Below, in pieces: positions 38,956 to 49,305 of a DNA stretch of 63,439 nucleotides. The stretch's first letter is position 1. Each line of letters begins with the position of its first letter. The DNA is from BJGO01 sp964640655 (GTDB lineage Bacteria; Bacteroidota; Bacteroidia; Chitinophagales; UBA10324). The position numbers and the translations under genes were made by a program. Location of the stretch: positions 1-63,439 of the forward strand of contig CAZXFT010000017.1 of assembly GCA_964640655.1 (NCBI GenBank). Direction: 5' to 3'. Under the pieces are notes generated by a model. That model made no database searches, was not told the DNA's origin, and saw only the letters and a list, made by a program, of their open reading frames with translations.

Positions 38956-41900
38956 TTATTGCAATGTGAATCGCACGGTAAGTCCCGCATTGGTAAATGT
39001 AATGGGGAAGGATGCTGATGTGGCCGGAATGGTATAACGACGATCAAAGAACAGCTTAATATTCAGACGATTGTTTACCTGATAATCGAATGAAGGATTG
39101 ATTTGAATAGTCGTGTTACCTGCTGTCGGTAATGCAGGAAGAGAAGAATCTAAACGGAATGCTGACGTATTATTAGAGTTTACACCAAACTGCATGTTAC
39201 AATTAATCACATTTTTCAACCGTTGTTTTTTGCCTCTAATTTTAAACGGTATCGGAGCATTTTTCCATTTATATCCCAGATTAAGTGTTATATCGCGCGA
39301 ACGGGTTTCATTGAGTTGGTAATTGAGAAAGCTCATTTGTATATTACGTCCTTGAGAGTATTCAAATTTAGTGGTAAGACCTATTCGCCAACTCATATCC
39401 AATCCAATGAGAGGTGAAAATCTTTCACTGATAGATATTCCCGGTATATCATAATAAGTAACAAAATTGCCTGAGCTTTGATCTATAACATTTGGAATGA
39501 AAAAACCATTTTGCGAGGTTCCCTGATACTCAATTGACGAAAGGAATGTGCCTACAGAAATAGTTGATGTATATCCGTGTGAAATGCTGAAGTTGTTGAA
39601 ATATTTTTTTGCCCATTTAAACTTGCTGATGCCGTTGTAAGTAATCTTCCAGTTTGGTGAAGGAATAGCTTTGAAAATACTGCGCAGCGAAACTTTATTA
39701 GGGTCCTTACCGGAATATGCGGCAATAAATGCCGGCACTAAAACATCCTGAGAGTAAGGTCCATAGCCATAAGCAAAGGATGGATTATTAAGAGTCGTAT
39801 CGTAAGGATTTATAAAAGTGCCTTGGGATTCCGGATTCTGCAACTGCCAGCGCTTTGACATTATCTCGCGGTATTCGGCAAATTGATTGAATACTTTAGA
39901 ATATCCACTATCAAATTTTGCAAACGCTGATGGTATCGCGATAAATGTCATTGTGAAGTTGCCATTCTGTTGCGGATTTAACAACTGAAACACAGGATCA
40001 TCGACTGTATTGGTATTACGAAAGAAAGCGTTACTGTTTGTATTCAGTGCGCGGTTAATATTCAAATCTAATATAAAGTCTTTAGCAGGTTCAAAAGTGG
40101 CGCGTGCTGTAAGTGTTTTGGATTCTGTTTGAATAAATTGATAATTCAAATTCGGGTTATTACTGAGCCACCCCTTTGATGCCGCATCAAACAACCAGTT
40201 TTCATCGGGCTGATAGCCAAAGATAAAGTCATAGCCCGGTGCAGAGTTAGCTAAGTTTTGACCCAATACATTATTTCTAAAAGCAAAGCCCGGAAGTATT
40301 GTTGTATTGTTTCGGGTATAGCTGAAGTTAATCTTTTTCAAACTGATTAACAGTCGTAATGCAAATACAGCAGGAGATGACTTTGGTGGAGTTGATTGAT
40401 TGTTCTTGAGTTTATTTGAGTCCTCATCAACTTTCTTTGGTTCATTTTGCGACTTACCTCCACCGGGTGATGTTTTGCCGGGCATAAAGTTGGTGTCAAA
40501 ACGCTTCAGCCATTTCCACTTACCGTAAAGGTTTCTAATATTCAGGTCTCCGTTTATTGCAATATTTCTTTGATTATTAATGATATTTCCCAGCGGGTTA
40601 TCTACCTGCCGGATTTTGTATATACTTCCACCCGAATCATAGGTAGTATCCAGAACCTGAGGTGAGGCTATCCATTCATACCCTGTTCCATACTTGATAT
40701 TCAAACTAGTCCAGTCGAGCAGTGGTATTTTGTTCAAGGGCACAGCATAGCTGAAGTTAGCAGTTTGCTTATAATGTGTATTACGTCCAAATTGTCTCAG
40801 ATTAGTTCTAATGGAGTCGCGTTTTATATCGGTATCAATAGCACCTGCCGGCTCGTCGATACGTGCATTGTTCACTGCATTAAAATCTAGGTTAAGCCCT
40901 TTTGTAATATCGTATTTGAACGAGTAAAAGCGATCGGTAGTAAAGAACTTAGCGAATGTTGGCTCTATCACATCACCAGGATATCTTGTTCTGAGTTGTG
41001 TTTGACCCAATTGCCTATCATATTGTGTTTTGATGGCAATGTTCGTTGGCATCAGATTAAAATTGAAATCTTTAATCAGCTTCAAGTATTTGCTGTTTTG
41101 TTTTGACAGTAATTTTTCAAATGGCGTAATGAAATTCGACTTACCGGGAAATGCATAGTTACCCTCGACATGATAACGATCTATTACATCGCTTTCAATA
41201 ACCGGTGAACTCCGGAATGTTTGTGTATATGCATATGTGAAGAATAAATTATCTATTGAATAAAAATGCGGTACAGCCCCTTTCTTTGGATTGACTCGCC
41301 GCACGTTAGTCAAGTTGAAACTTCTAATAGATGTATAATCCTGTGTTGATCGCCGGTAGTCGGCACGTTCATTCTCAGGAATCACATTTAGCACATCTTT
41401 TAACCGAACATCTAATTGATATGGGTCGAACTGCGGATTGCTGAATGAGCGTGTAACACCCAAATACATGGGCAAACGCAATCCAATTGCCTTAGGAATA
41501 AATTTACCCATTTCAAAGTTTCCTGAAATATCATATTGATAAAAATCGTCACGGAAACGTTGTGCTATTTTTTGTTCTACCGAACCAAAACCAATGGTGT
41601 GCATATTACCCGAGAATGTAATACTTCCCAAATCGGCCAGTTTAATATCAAGACGACCTAAAGCTGCATAACCGGAATTTTCGTCGAAGCCGGTTAAACG
41701 TAACTCGTTAAACCAAACTTCAGCACACAGTGGATTGCCGGAATCATCGGCATTAGGCCAGGTTCCTTTCTGAGGATTACGAATACCCAACATGGCTACG
41801 CGCAACACACCAATATCCGGGTTACCGACAATTGTCACCCGTACATTTCCATTTACAGATGCATATGGTATATTGAGCGGAAAGCCCGCCTGATTGCGCT

Positions 41901-44900
41901 GTTGTTTAAGGGTGGCTAATTCACGCAGCAGAATCACAAAGTTGTTATCAGCAGGCCATACTTTTAACCGGTCGTCGTCTGAGTCTTTGTTATACTGACC
42001 CGGTGGAGTTATCTTCAGAGGTATTTCGTATTCGTAATAGTTGTTATTAAAATCTGAACCCAAACGAATGAATGCAGTCATTTGATTGTCCTGCAGTGGT
42101 TGTTGACCAATGACACTTTCCGCGTGAACAAAAAATTCAAGCTTCTCATAATATCGAATATCAAGATTTAAATTCTTGAATGATGCTCGCGCATCACCAT
42201 CCTGCAAGTCACAAACTTTTAATTGTAATGCCTGCTCATTTTGTAAAAAGTTAGTTACTGTCCCAACTAATTGTTGACGCTGAATGCCAGGAGGTATTAC
42301 ATAATTAACCGGTTCTTTTGAACTGTTTTCTTCAAATGATACGGAAGAAACATTAAAAAATGTGCTGGAACTGTTATCGTCAGGAAGATACTCACCGGGA
42401 CTGGTGAGCGATAAATTGAAGCGGCGCCACTGATTTCGTAGTAATTCTAAACGACCAAAACGTAGCACAATAGGCTCTTCGAATCCGGTCATAAATATTC
42501 TGATGAAACGTATAGAACGAAAATCCTGAATGCCTCCCGTGCGGCGTATATAATCAGAAATGGGAATGCGTACCTGCAACCAACGCATGTTACCTATCGG
42601 GTTTCCATCGCCATCTTTTGCTGGAGTTTCAACAATATTGGTAATGAAATTTTGACCTTGTGTTAATAACGATGGATTCAGACTGAGTTTATATTCAAAG
42701 TATGATTCAGTTTCATTCAGTGTTAAGTCGCGGTTTAAGTCTTCCGACTCAGGAGTAAATGTTGAGGCAAAAGACAATGACTGATTTCCCTGAGAGATTG
42801 GTGAGTTACCTTCGGGGTTATTAAAGTCCTGATAGCGATCTAATATTCCTGACTGCGAATTATCATATGTGGGGTCGCGATAGTAGCGGTAATTATCGCT
42901 GGAAGGATCAGAAAAAGCAATTTGATACAATGATCCACTAACTGTGCTCTGCATTATGTTCAGGAAATCATTATATCGTGTTTGCTCTTCTGTTACATTA
43001 GCACCATCATAACCAACATCCTGATACTGACGTGCTGTTGGGTTATTATCAAATGCATTGGCTACAGGAGGCAATCCTTGTTTTAACAAAAATGACCAAA
43101 CGGTTTCATCCATATTACTCTTATCTCCATTTGGAGGTAAAGAGTGTTCAAAAAACAATCTGGAGTCTTTTAGAATATCTTCTGACACATTCCCCAGTTG
43201 AACATATAAATCACCCACCTGACCTTGAGGTACACCATCAAGGTAGGGGTCTAATATCCAGAACTGTATAAATTCTATGTTAGCATTTTCAAAGTCGTTA
43301 AAATCGATTGAGCGCATGATTCCTCCCCAGTTTTCGGTCGGATTTAACAGATATCCTGTATTGGGATCAATGCCGTTTGTACGAAAGTTATATGGACCTC
43401 TTTTGCGGGGGTCGAATCGTATATCGAAGGTTGTTAGGATTGGTGGTAATCCATTAGGGTTAATATTTGGCCGACCGGGGAAGATATCTGTTTCAAACAT
43501 CTGTCGGGTGTAGTAACCAAATTGCTCCTGCTTGTTGTCCTTGATTCCTGCAGGCGCGTTATTGGTATAAAAGAACGGGTCAATATTGTACCATTGCAGT
43601 TTGGCACGATTAAAACCATAGGCTAAGTCATTGACGAGTGTTGCCTCCGGTAAAAACTTTGGTAATGTGGGAGTACTTGCAAAAGCCCAGTTGAAGAAAG
43701 GAAAGCGTAAGTCGTAGGTAGTTTGTGTTCCTTCAAAATCATCGATATAAACTATACCTTCATTACCAATGGCTTTTGAGTGACCTGGAATCAACTTTGC
43801 TCCTTCGGCGGTAAAGGTGATAGTGGATTTATCCTTAGTATCTACCAAAGGTATTTTATCTATCAGTCGTGTTAACCATGGGGCCTCGGTTTGATAGTTG
43901 GCGTCTACCCCTATTATCTTATTTGCAATAGGGTCTTCGTTAATATTTAATTTTTGAGTGAACGGCCTTTCACTCAGTCGCATAAAGGTTCCACCCAGTT
44001 TAAAACGGTCGTTGATGAAATAATCGAAACGTGAAGCGAATAGTGTTTTTCTTAGAAATGAAAAAGCAGGGTTGTTTTCAAATTTCACATTGATAGGCAC
44101 ACCGGAACTCAAAACCCCTGCGTTAATAATTTTAATGCGACCCAGATTGTAATCAATCGTGTAATCAAGATTTTCCTGAAGAACCCTACCTCCTGCTGTA
44201 ACAGAAACTGAGCCTTGAGGAATATTAAATGCTCCCAATGAAATATCGGATGAAGAGCTTGCCCTGTATGTCCCCTTAAGCGTGAAGCGGTTAAACTCAG
44301 GATATTGCAATGCCACAAACTTCGTTGAGTCGTAGAGTACCTGATAAACATATTTTTTCGCTTCGGGTGAATTTCCAAAAGCCTTTGTCAAATCTCTACC
44401 AAAGGGCTCTACTACCGGGAAAATAACTTTACCGTTTTGCGGGTTAATTGTGATACCGGGAATAAAGTCGAACACCCCATCTGGCTGCGGGTCATTTTGG
44501 TTATTCAAACGATCCAAGCCAAGCCAGCGAATAAGAGGTTGAGTATTCAGCGGTGCAGCCGGAATAAAACGGCGTTCGCCACCTCCCGGATCTAAATAAA
44601 CAATATCCAGAAGAAAATCCTGAGGGCTAATTCCAAATGCCCCCAAGGAATACACATTTTTCATCATCAATTGCCAAATAGGCAACTTGGGACGCGCGGC
44701 AGTACTCTTCAGCATTTTTAGAAAAAGTACATTCGCCGTATTAGGATCCGGTGGAATATCGTTTGCAAATTCACCTACCTGATAAATCTCTCCATTATAA
44801 GTGTATTGATAAGCAACACCCAACACTTCATCGGGTTGCAATTGCTGATTCAGCATCACATAACCTAGTTGTGGATGAAAGGTATAATCTGTTGGACTCA

Positions 44901-46239
44901 GTTTACGTGCGTATGTTTTTTCAAAGTCGCTCACCTGCACGAATCCCAATCCCAGTATTGTTGATACTGTTGTGTTGAGCGTTCGCGCCTGAGCATTCGT
45001 TGAAACAATGTTATACAGATTATTGCTGTTGAATTGCGGGAATTGTGAGTAAGCATAAGGCAATACATTTCCCGGATTAGTCACCACAGGGCCTGTGCCC
45101 CCGCCGTTGTAAGGTTTGTTTTCTCCCAAATCCATAAATGCTACCACATCGCGCACATCAGTAACAGCACCGGTTCTATTAGTAACCCACACTTCCAATT
45201 TGGTGATTTGTACCGGACTGGTAATGATGGGAATGGTTGACATAGCAGTATTGTAGCGTTCCAGGAAAAACTGCGACAAAAAGAAGTTTCTGTTTTCGTC
45301 GTACTGGTCAGCAAACACTTTAAAAGTCTGTGTTTGTTGTCCTCCCTGAATGGTGAGGTTTTGCGTTTGTGAGCGTTGTTCCGAGATTACACTGGTAACG
45401 GTAAGTCGACCAAACTGCAACTGTGTCTTGATACCGAAAAGGCTTTGACTGCCTGTAATAAGTGTGGTTTTTAATGGAAGGCTAACATTACCGGCCTCTA
45501 TCTTTTTAATTACTTCGTCTTTGTATCCGGTATATTCTAATTTCACCTGACGTTCAAAATCGAACTGTGCCTGAGTGTTGAAGTTTGTGGTTAACTTCAG
45601 CTTGTCGCCAATTTTTCCAACTACGTTCAGCATTATGTTCATGTCAAAATTAAACCCCCCCTGACGGCGCTGCTGAACAGTTAGTGCAGGATTTTGAATG
45701 TTTGTATAATTACCTCCAAAGGTTAACTCAATATTTCCCTGTGGTTTTATGTCCACATTGGTTCCGCCAAATAATCGATCAACAAGAAGGTTATTGACAT
45801 TGACCGGAGGCATAGAGCCTTTGCGATTCAATAAATTATTAGAAGTACTTTTTTGATGCAGGTAATCCTGATCTTGTTTATGAAACTGATATTTTAAAAA
45901 ATCTTCGAAAGAAACATAGGTGGGATCGCGGTAAAATTGATTGCCGATTTTTTTGTACAGCACATACTGGTTGTTGTCTACATCATAGGCAATGCTGTCT
46001 TTGATATTTGATGGATCCCCTAAATCAATGCCTCCCGATTGACCTGGAATAGAGGTATTGTTGTCTTTAATCGGGAACTTCAACTTGGGTGTATCGGAAG
46101 GCGTTTCCTGAAAAGCACTGAGTGGAATTGGTAAATGAGGCTCAGGTATAATTCCGTTTTTTCCAATAGCTGAAATGAAGGACAGGCCTATAATGCTTCC
46201 AATTAATAAGAATGCTATATGAATAGGTGTTTTATTCAC
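38956..46239 (-). CDS. sprA: SprA, outer-membrane translocon of type IX secretion
   Basis: 2427 residues, the normal size for the SprA/Sov translocon, a very large beta-barrel through which sorting-domain proteins leave the cell. The start is GTG at 46239, the only near choice, followed by a hydrophobic export segment (IAFLLIGSIIGLSFISAIG). Long stretches of alternating strands with many aromatic residues cover the protein. Segments such as ANVLFLKMLKS, YIDDFEGTQTTYDLR, WFNELRLTGFDE and the final aromatic strand (AGLTVRFTLQ) are typical. Its order with maeB, ruvA and gcvH is a known Bacteroidota arrangement. At least three likely cargo genes are in this window (1-1869, 25041-35984, 49306-54255). 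Confidence 0.97.
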   Translation of the reverse strand: MNKTPIHIAFLLIGSIIGLSFISAIGKNGIIPEPHLPIPLSAFQETPSDTPKLKFPIKDNNTSIPGQSGGIDLGDPSNIKDSIAYDVDNNQYVLYKKIGNQFYRDPTYVSFEDFLKYQFHKQDQDYLHQKSTSNNLLNRKGSMPPVNVNNLLVDRLFGGTNVDIKPQGNIELTFGGNYTNIQNPALTVQQRRQGGFNFDMNIMLNVVGKIGDKLKLTTNFNTQAQFDFERQVKLEYTGYKDEVIKKIEAGNVSLPLKTTLITGSQSLFGIKTQLQFGRLTVTSVISEQRSQTQNLTIQGGQQTQTFKVFADQYDENRNFFLSQFFLERYNTAMSTIPIITSPVQITKLEVWVTNRTGAVTDVRDVVAFMDLGENKPYNGGGTGPVVTNPGNVLPYAYSQFPQFNSNNLYNIVSTNAQARTLNTTVSTILGLGFVQVSDFEKTYARKLSPTDYTFHPQLGYVMLNQQLQPDEVLGVAYQYTYNGEIYQVGEFANDIPPDPNTANVLFLKMLKSTAARPKLPIWQLMMKNVYSLGAFGISPQDFLLDIVYLDPGGGERRFIPAAPLNTQPLIRWLGLDRLNNQNDPQPDGVFDFIPGITINPQNGKVIFPVVEPFGRDLTKAFGNSPEAKKYVYQVLYDSTKFVALQYPEFNRFTLKGTYRASSSSDISLGAFNIPQGSVSVTAGGRVLQENLDYTIDYNLGRIKIINAGVLSSGVPINVKFENNPAFSFLRKTLFASRFDYFINDRFKLGGTFMRLSERPFTQKLNINEDPIANKIIGVDANYQTEAPWLTRLIDKIPLVDTKDKSTITFTAEGAKLIPGHSKAIGNEGIVYIDDFEGTQTTYDLRFPFFNWAFASTPTLPKFLPEATLVNDLAYGFNRAKLQWYNIDPFFYTNNAPAGIKDNKQEQFGYYTRQMFETDIFPGRPNINPNGLPPILTTFDIRFDPRKRGPYNFRTNGIDPNTGYLLNPTENWGGIMRSIDFNDFENANIEFIQFWILDPYLDGVPQGQVGDLYVQLGNVSEDILKDSRLFFEHSLPPNGDKSNMDETVWSFLLKQGLPPVANAFDNNPTARQYQDVGYDGANVTEEQTRYNDFLNIMQSTVSGSLYQIAFSDPSSDNYRYYRDPTYDNSQSGILDRYQDFNNPEGNSPISQGNQSLSFASTFTPESEDLNRDLTLNETESYFEYKLSLNPSLLTQGQNFITNIVETPAKDGDGNPIGNMRWLQVRIPISDYIRRTGGIQDFRSIRFIRIFMTGFEEPIVLRFGRLELLRNQWRRFNLSLTSPGEYLPDDNSSSTFFNVSSVSFEENSSKEPVNYVIPPGIQRQQLVGTVTNFLQNEQALQLKVCDLQDGDARASFKNLNLDIRYYEKLEFFVHAESVIGQQPLQDNQMTAFIRLGSDFNNNYYEYEIPLKITPPGQYNKDSDDDRLKVWPADNNFVILLRELATLKQQRNQAGFPLNIPYASVNGNVRVTIVGNPDIGVLRVAMLGIRNPQKGTWPNADDSGNPLCAEVWFNELRLTGFDENSGYAALGRLDIKLADLGSITFSGNMHTIGFGSVEQKIAQRFRDDFYQYDISGNFEMGKFIPKAIGLRLPMYLGVTRSFSNPQFDPYQLDVRLKDVLNVIPENERADYRRSTQDYTSIRSFNLTNVRRVNPKKGAVPHFYSIDNLFFTYAYTQTFRSSPVIESDVIDRYHVEGNYAFPGKSNFITPFEKLLSKQNSKYLKLIKDFNFNLMPTNIAIKTQYDRQLGQTQLRTRYPGDVIEPTFAKFFTTDRFYSFKYDITKGLNLDFNAVNNARIDEPAGAIDTDIKRDSIRTNLRQFGRNTHYKQTANFSYAVPLNKIPLLDWTSLNIKYGTGYEWIASPQVLDTTYDSGGSIYKIRQVDNPLGNIINNQRNIAINGDLNIRNLYGKWKWLKRFDTNFMPGKTSPGGGKSQNEPKKVDEDSNKLKNNQSTPPKSSPAVFALRLLISLKKINFSYTRNNTTILPGFAFRNNVLGQNLANSAPGYDFIFGYQPDENWLFDAASKGWLSNNPNLNYQFIQTESKTLTARATFEPAKDFILDLNINRALNTNSNAFFRNTNTVDDPVFQLLNPQQNGNFTMTFIAIPSAFAKFDSGYSKVFNQFAEYREIMSKRWQLQNPESQGTFINPYDTTLNNPSFAYGYGPYSQDVLVPAFIAAYSGKDPNKVSLRSIFKAIPSPNWKITYNGISKFKWAKKYFNNFSISHGYTSTISVGTFLSSIEYQGTSQNGFFIPNVIDQSSGNFVTYYDIPGISISERFSPLIGLDMSWRIGLTTKFEYSQGRNIQMSFLNYQLNETRSRDITLNLGYKWKNAPIPFKIRGKKQRLKNVINCNMQFGVNSNNTSAFRLDSSLPALPTAGNTTIQINPSFDYQVNNRLNIKLFFDRRYTIPATSASFPITFTNAGLTVRFTLQ

Positions 46240-46350
46240 TTCAGGTTATAAATGGGTGTTGTTTTGGGTTCAGGTTGAGATTAAATACGTTAATGCACTA
46301 TTGGCGTTTGCTGGTTTTTTATTCCGGTGAAAAATAGTTTTTCTTATCTG

Positions 46351-46953
46351 TCAGAGATTACGTAACGACTGCTTTATTAACGCCTCAACTGTTAATTCTC
46401 CGCCGGTTTGTTTAGCGACTTTTTGTAGTGCGGCACTTGCAGAAACTTTGTTGAATCCTAACATGATAAGCGCGCTTAACGCTTCGTTCTCTATATTATT
46501 ATATGACACTGTTTCTGTTTTCGACGAAGAAACTACAACCTTCGTCATTTTATCTTTCAACTCTAAAATAATACGTTGAGCAGTTTTAGGACCTATACCC
46601 TTAATGCGTTCAAATCGTGCTACATTTTGCGAAACAATCACCTGTTGTATTTCGTCAGGCTTCAATTCAGATAATATAAGCCTCACAGTGTTGGCGCCGA
46701 CACCATTAATACTCAACAAATGAATGAACATTTCTCTTTCTGCTTCTTCATAAAATCCAAACAGGGTAACCATCAACGGACTTTGTGTTCCTCCGGTGAT
46801 GTGTAAGTATGTGTAAAGCTGACAATCACTTAATGATTGCAATGCAGAATAGGTATTCAGCGATATCTGCAGGCTGTAACCAATACCATTGCTTTCCAAT
46901 ACCACCTGTGTAGCGCTGCGCGATGTAATTTTTCCTTTGATATATGCTATCAT
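46351..46953 (-). CDS. ruvA: Holliday junction DNA helicase subunit RuvA
   Basis: 200 residues. RuvA binds four-way junctions and loads the RuvB motor. It has the N-terminal OB fold (MIAYIKGKITSRS), two helix-hairpin-helix motifs (LLSINGVGANTVRLILSEL and IKGIGPKTAQRIILELK) and the small C-terminal domain (ALSALIMLGFNKVSASAAL). Its ATG overlaps the maeB stop by one base (TGATG), so it is coupled to maeB. Confidence 0.98.
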   Translation of the reverse strand: MIAYIKGKITSRSATQVVLESNGIGYSLQISLNTYSALQSLSDCQLYTYLHITGGTQSPLMVTLFGFYEEAEREMFIHLLSINGVGANTVRLILSELKPDEIQQVIVSQNVARFERIKGIGPKTAQRIILELKDKMTKVVVSSSKTETVSYNNIENEALSALIMLGFNKVSASAALQKVAKQTGGELTVEALIKQSLRNL

Positions 46954-49229
46954 CAGCGACTGTTTTTAGCCTGTGCATCAACTACAGCTATGGTTACCAT
47001 ATTCACAATCTCACGAATAGAGGAGCCTAATTGTAAAATGTGAACGGGTTTGTTAAGTCCTAGCAATACTGGACCTATTGCCTCTGCTGTTCCAAGTTCC
47101 TGCAATAGTTTATAGGTTATGTTTCCTGCTGCCAGATTTGGGAATATCAAAGTATTCACACCACCATTTAAAAGATTGCTGAATGGAAAATTATCCCTCA
47201 TCAACTCCTGATTGAGCGCTACGTTTGCCTGCATCTCACCATCCACTATCATTCCTGGATAGTCACGTCTCAAAATTTCTACTGCTTTAGCAACTTTGGT
47301 TGGCTCCTCTCCTACTGCAGAACCAAAGTTGGAATAAGAAAGCATTGCTATGCGGGGCTGTATATTATATTGTTGTACTGCCTTTGCGGTCATCACGGTA
47401 ATGTCCACCAATGTTTGTGTATCTGGATTGGCATTTACCGTACAATCAGCAAAGAATAATGGACCACGCTTAGTGAGCATAATGTACATGCCGGCAACCT
47501 TGCTTACTCCGGGCATTGTGCCTATGCTTTGTAAAGCCGGACGAATAGTTGATGGATAATTTTTTGTTAATCCGGAGATAAGTGCATCTGCATCGCCATC
47601 CTGAACCATCATAGAGCCAAAATAATTGCGCTCGTTCATCAACTTCCTGGCTTCGTGCAATGTAGTTCCCTTGCGCTGACGCTTCTCGTACAAGTGATGT
47701 GCAAACAGGTTTCTTTTATCTGCCTGTGCCGAATCACGCGGGTCAATAATAGGCACATCCACTAAGTCAATATTATTTTCTTCAATAAGCTTCTGAATCT
47801 TGTTTACATCGCCTAACAATATTGGCCGGGCTATTCCTTCATCCTTTACAATCTGTGCGGCCTTTAAAATTTTATATGTATCCGCTTCGGCAAAAACTAC
47901 ACGCTTAGGATTGCTCTTGGCTTTGTTTACTACCACGCGGGTAAAGTTTTCATCTAGTCCAAGACGACTGCGCAATTCATTTTCGTATGCATCCCAATTG
48001 GTAATCACTTTACGTGCTACGCCGGAATCTATGGCGGCTTTGGCAACAGCAGGAGATACTGTTGTAATCAAGCGTTGATCTATCAGCTTTGGAATAATGT
48101 AGTCTTTACCAAAAGTGATATTCTTTTGATTGTATGCCATGTTCACCATTTCGGGGACCGGCTTTTTGGTAAGCTCAGCCAATGCATGGACCGCCGCCAG
48201 CTTCATAGCTTCATTAATTTCTCTTGCTCGCACATCGAGCGCTCCACGGAAAATGAATGGAAATCCTAAAGCATTGTTTACCTGATTGGGGTAATCGCTA
48301 CGACCTGTTGCCACAATCACATCTTCGCGTGCTGTTATAGCCAAGTCATAAGCAATCTCCGGATCAGGATTAGCAAGTGCAAATACAACGGGACTTTTAG
48401 CCATAGCGCGCACCATATCCTGCGTTACCACATTACCCTTACTCAATCCCAAAAACACATCAGCACCCTTCATAGCATCATCTAATGTTCTGATGTCGCG
48501 TGTGGTTGTGAATTGTTTTTTCATGTCATCCAAATCAGTTCGGTCTGATCGGATTACACCATTACGATCTAGCATCACCACATTTTCTTTCTTAACACCA
48601 AGCGCCAAATACAACTTAGCACAAGAAATAGCCGATGCGCCGGCTCCATTTACAACCAATTTAATTTGATCAATCTTTTTATTCACCAACTCCAACGCAT
48701 TAATGAGCGCCGCACCGGAAATGATTGCTGTACCGTGTTGATCATCGTGCATCACAGGTATGGACATTTCTTTTTTCAAGCGTGTTTCTATTTCGAAACA
48801 ATCCGGCGCTTTAATATCTTCAAGATTGATTCCACCAAAGGTGGGCTCCAACGCTTTTACAGCAGTAATAAATGAATCAATATCTTTAGTATTCAACTCT
48901 ATATCGAAAACATCAATGTCGGCAAATATTTTAAAAAGCATACCCTTGCCTTCCATTACCGGCTTTGATGCCTCAGGACCAATATCTCCCAAACCAAGTA
49001 CCGCAGTTCCATTAGAGATTACGGCTACCAAGTTGCCTTTGGCGGTGTATTTATAGACCGATTCGGGATTGGCTGCAATCTCCAGACATGGCTCAGCTAC
49101 CCCCGGAGAGTAGGCTAATGCCAAATCGCGTTGTGTTTTGGTTTCTTTAGTACAAACTACTTCTATCTTTCCCGGACGACCCTTTTCATGATAATCGAGT
49201 GCGTCCTGCTTGCTGGTTTTAGCTGACAT
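46953..49229 (-). CDS. maeB: NADP-dependent malic enzyme with phosphate-acetyltransferase-like domain
   Basis: 758 residues. The N-terminal part is malic enzyme (YTAKGNLVAVISNGTAVLG, PVMEGKGMLFK, HDDQHGTA, NGAGASAISCAKLY), which converts malate to pyruvate with NADP. From about residue 428 a phosphotransacetylase-like domain follows (PKRVVFAEAD, MPGVSKVAGMY, NFPFSNLLNGGVNTLIFPNL). In such fusions the second domain is mainly allosteric, responding to acetyl-CoA. The gene is coupled to ruvA, and 76 bases separate it from the upstream metalloprotease gene. Confidence 0.96.
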   Translation of the reverse strand: MSAKTSKQDALDYHEKGRPGKIEVVCTKETKTQRDLALAYSPGVAEPCLEIAANPESVYKYTAKGNLVAVISNGTAVLGLGDIGPEASKPVMEGKGMLFKIFADIDVFDIELNTKDIDSFITAVKALEPTFGGINLEDIKAPDCFEIETRLKKEMSIPVMHDDQHGTAIISGAALINALELVNKKIDQIKLVVNGAGASAISCAKLYLALGVKKENVVMLDRNGVIRSDRTDLDDMKKQFTTTRDIRTLDDAMKGADVFLGLSKGNVVTQDMVRAMAKSPVVFALANPDPEIAYDLAITAREDVIVATGRSDYPNQVNNALGFPFIFRGALDVRAREINEAMKLAAVHALAELTKKPVPEMVNMAYNQKNITFGKDYIIPKLIDQRLITTVSPAVAKAAIDSGVARKVITNWDAYENELRSRLGLDENFTRVVVNKAKSNPKRVVFAEADTYKILKAAQIVKDEGIARPILLGDVNKIQKLIEENNIDLVDVPIIDPRDSAQADKRNLFAHHLYEKRQRKGTTLHEARKLMNERNYFGSMMVQDGDADALISGLTKNYPSTIRPALQSIGTMPGVSKVAGMYIMLTKRGPLFFADCTVNANPDTQTLVDITVMTAKAVQQYNIQPRIAMLSYSNFGSAVGEEPTKVAKAVEILRRDYPGMIVDGEMQANVALNQELMRDNFPFSNLLNGGVNTLIFPNLAAGNITYKLLQELGTAEAIGPVLLGLNKPVHILQLGSSIREIVNMVTIAVVDAQAKNSR

Positions 49230-49305
49230 TCGTTTTTATTGGTGTGCTAAAATAGCAGTAAATCAGAAACGCCTTTTTGAGGCTCATTGCATTTACTACG
49301 CGTTG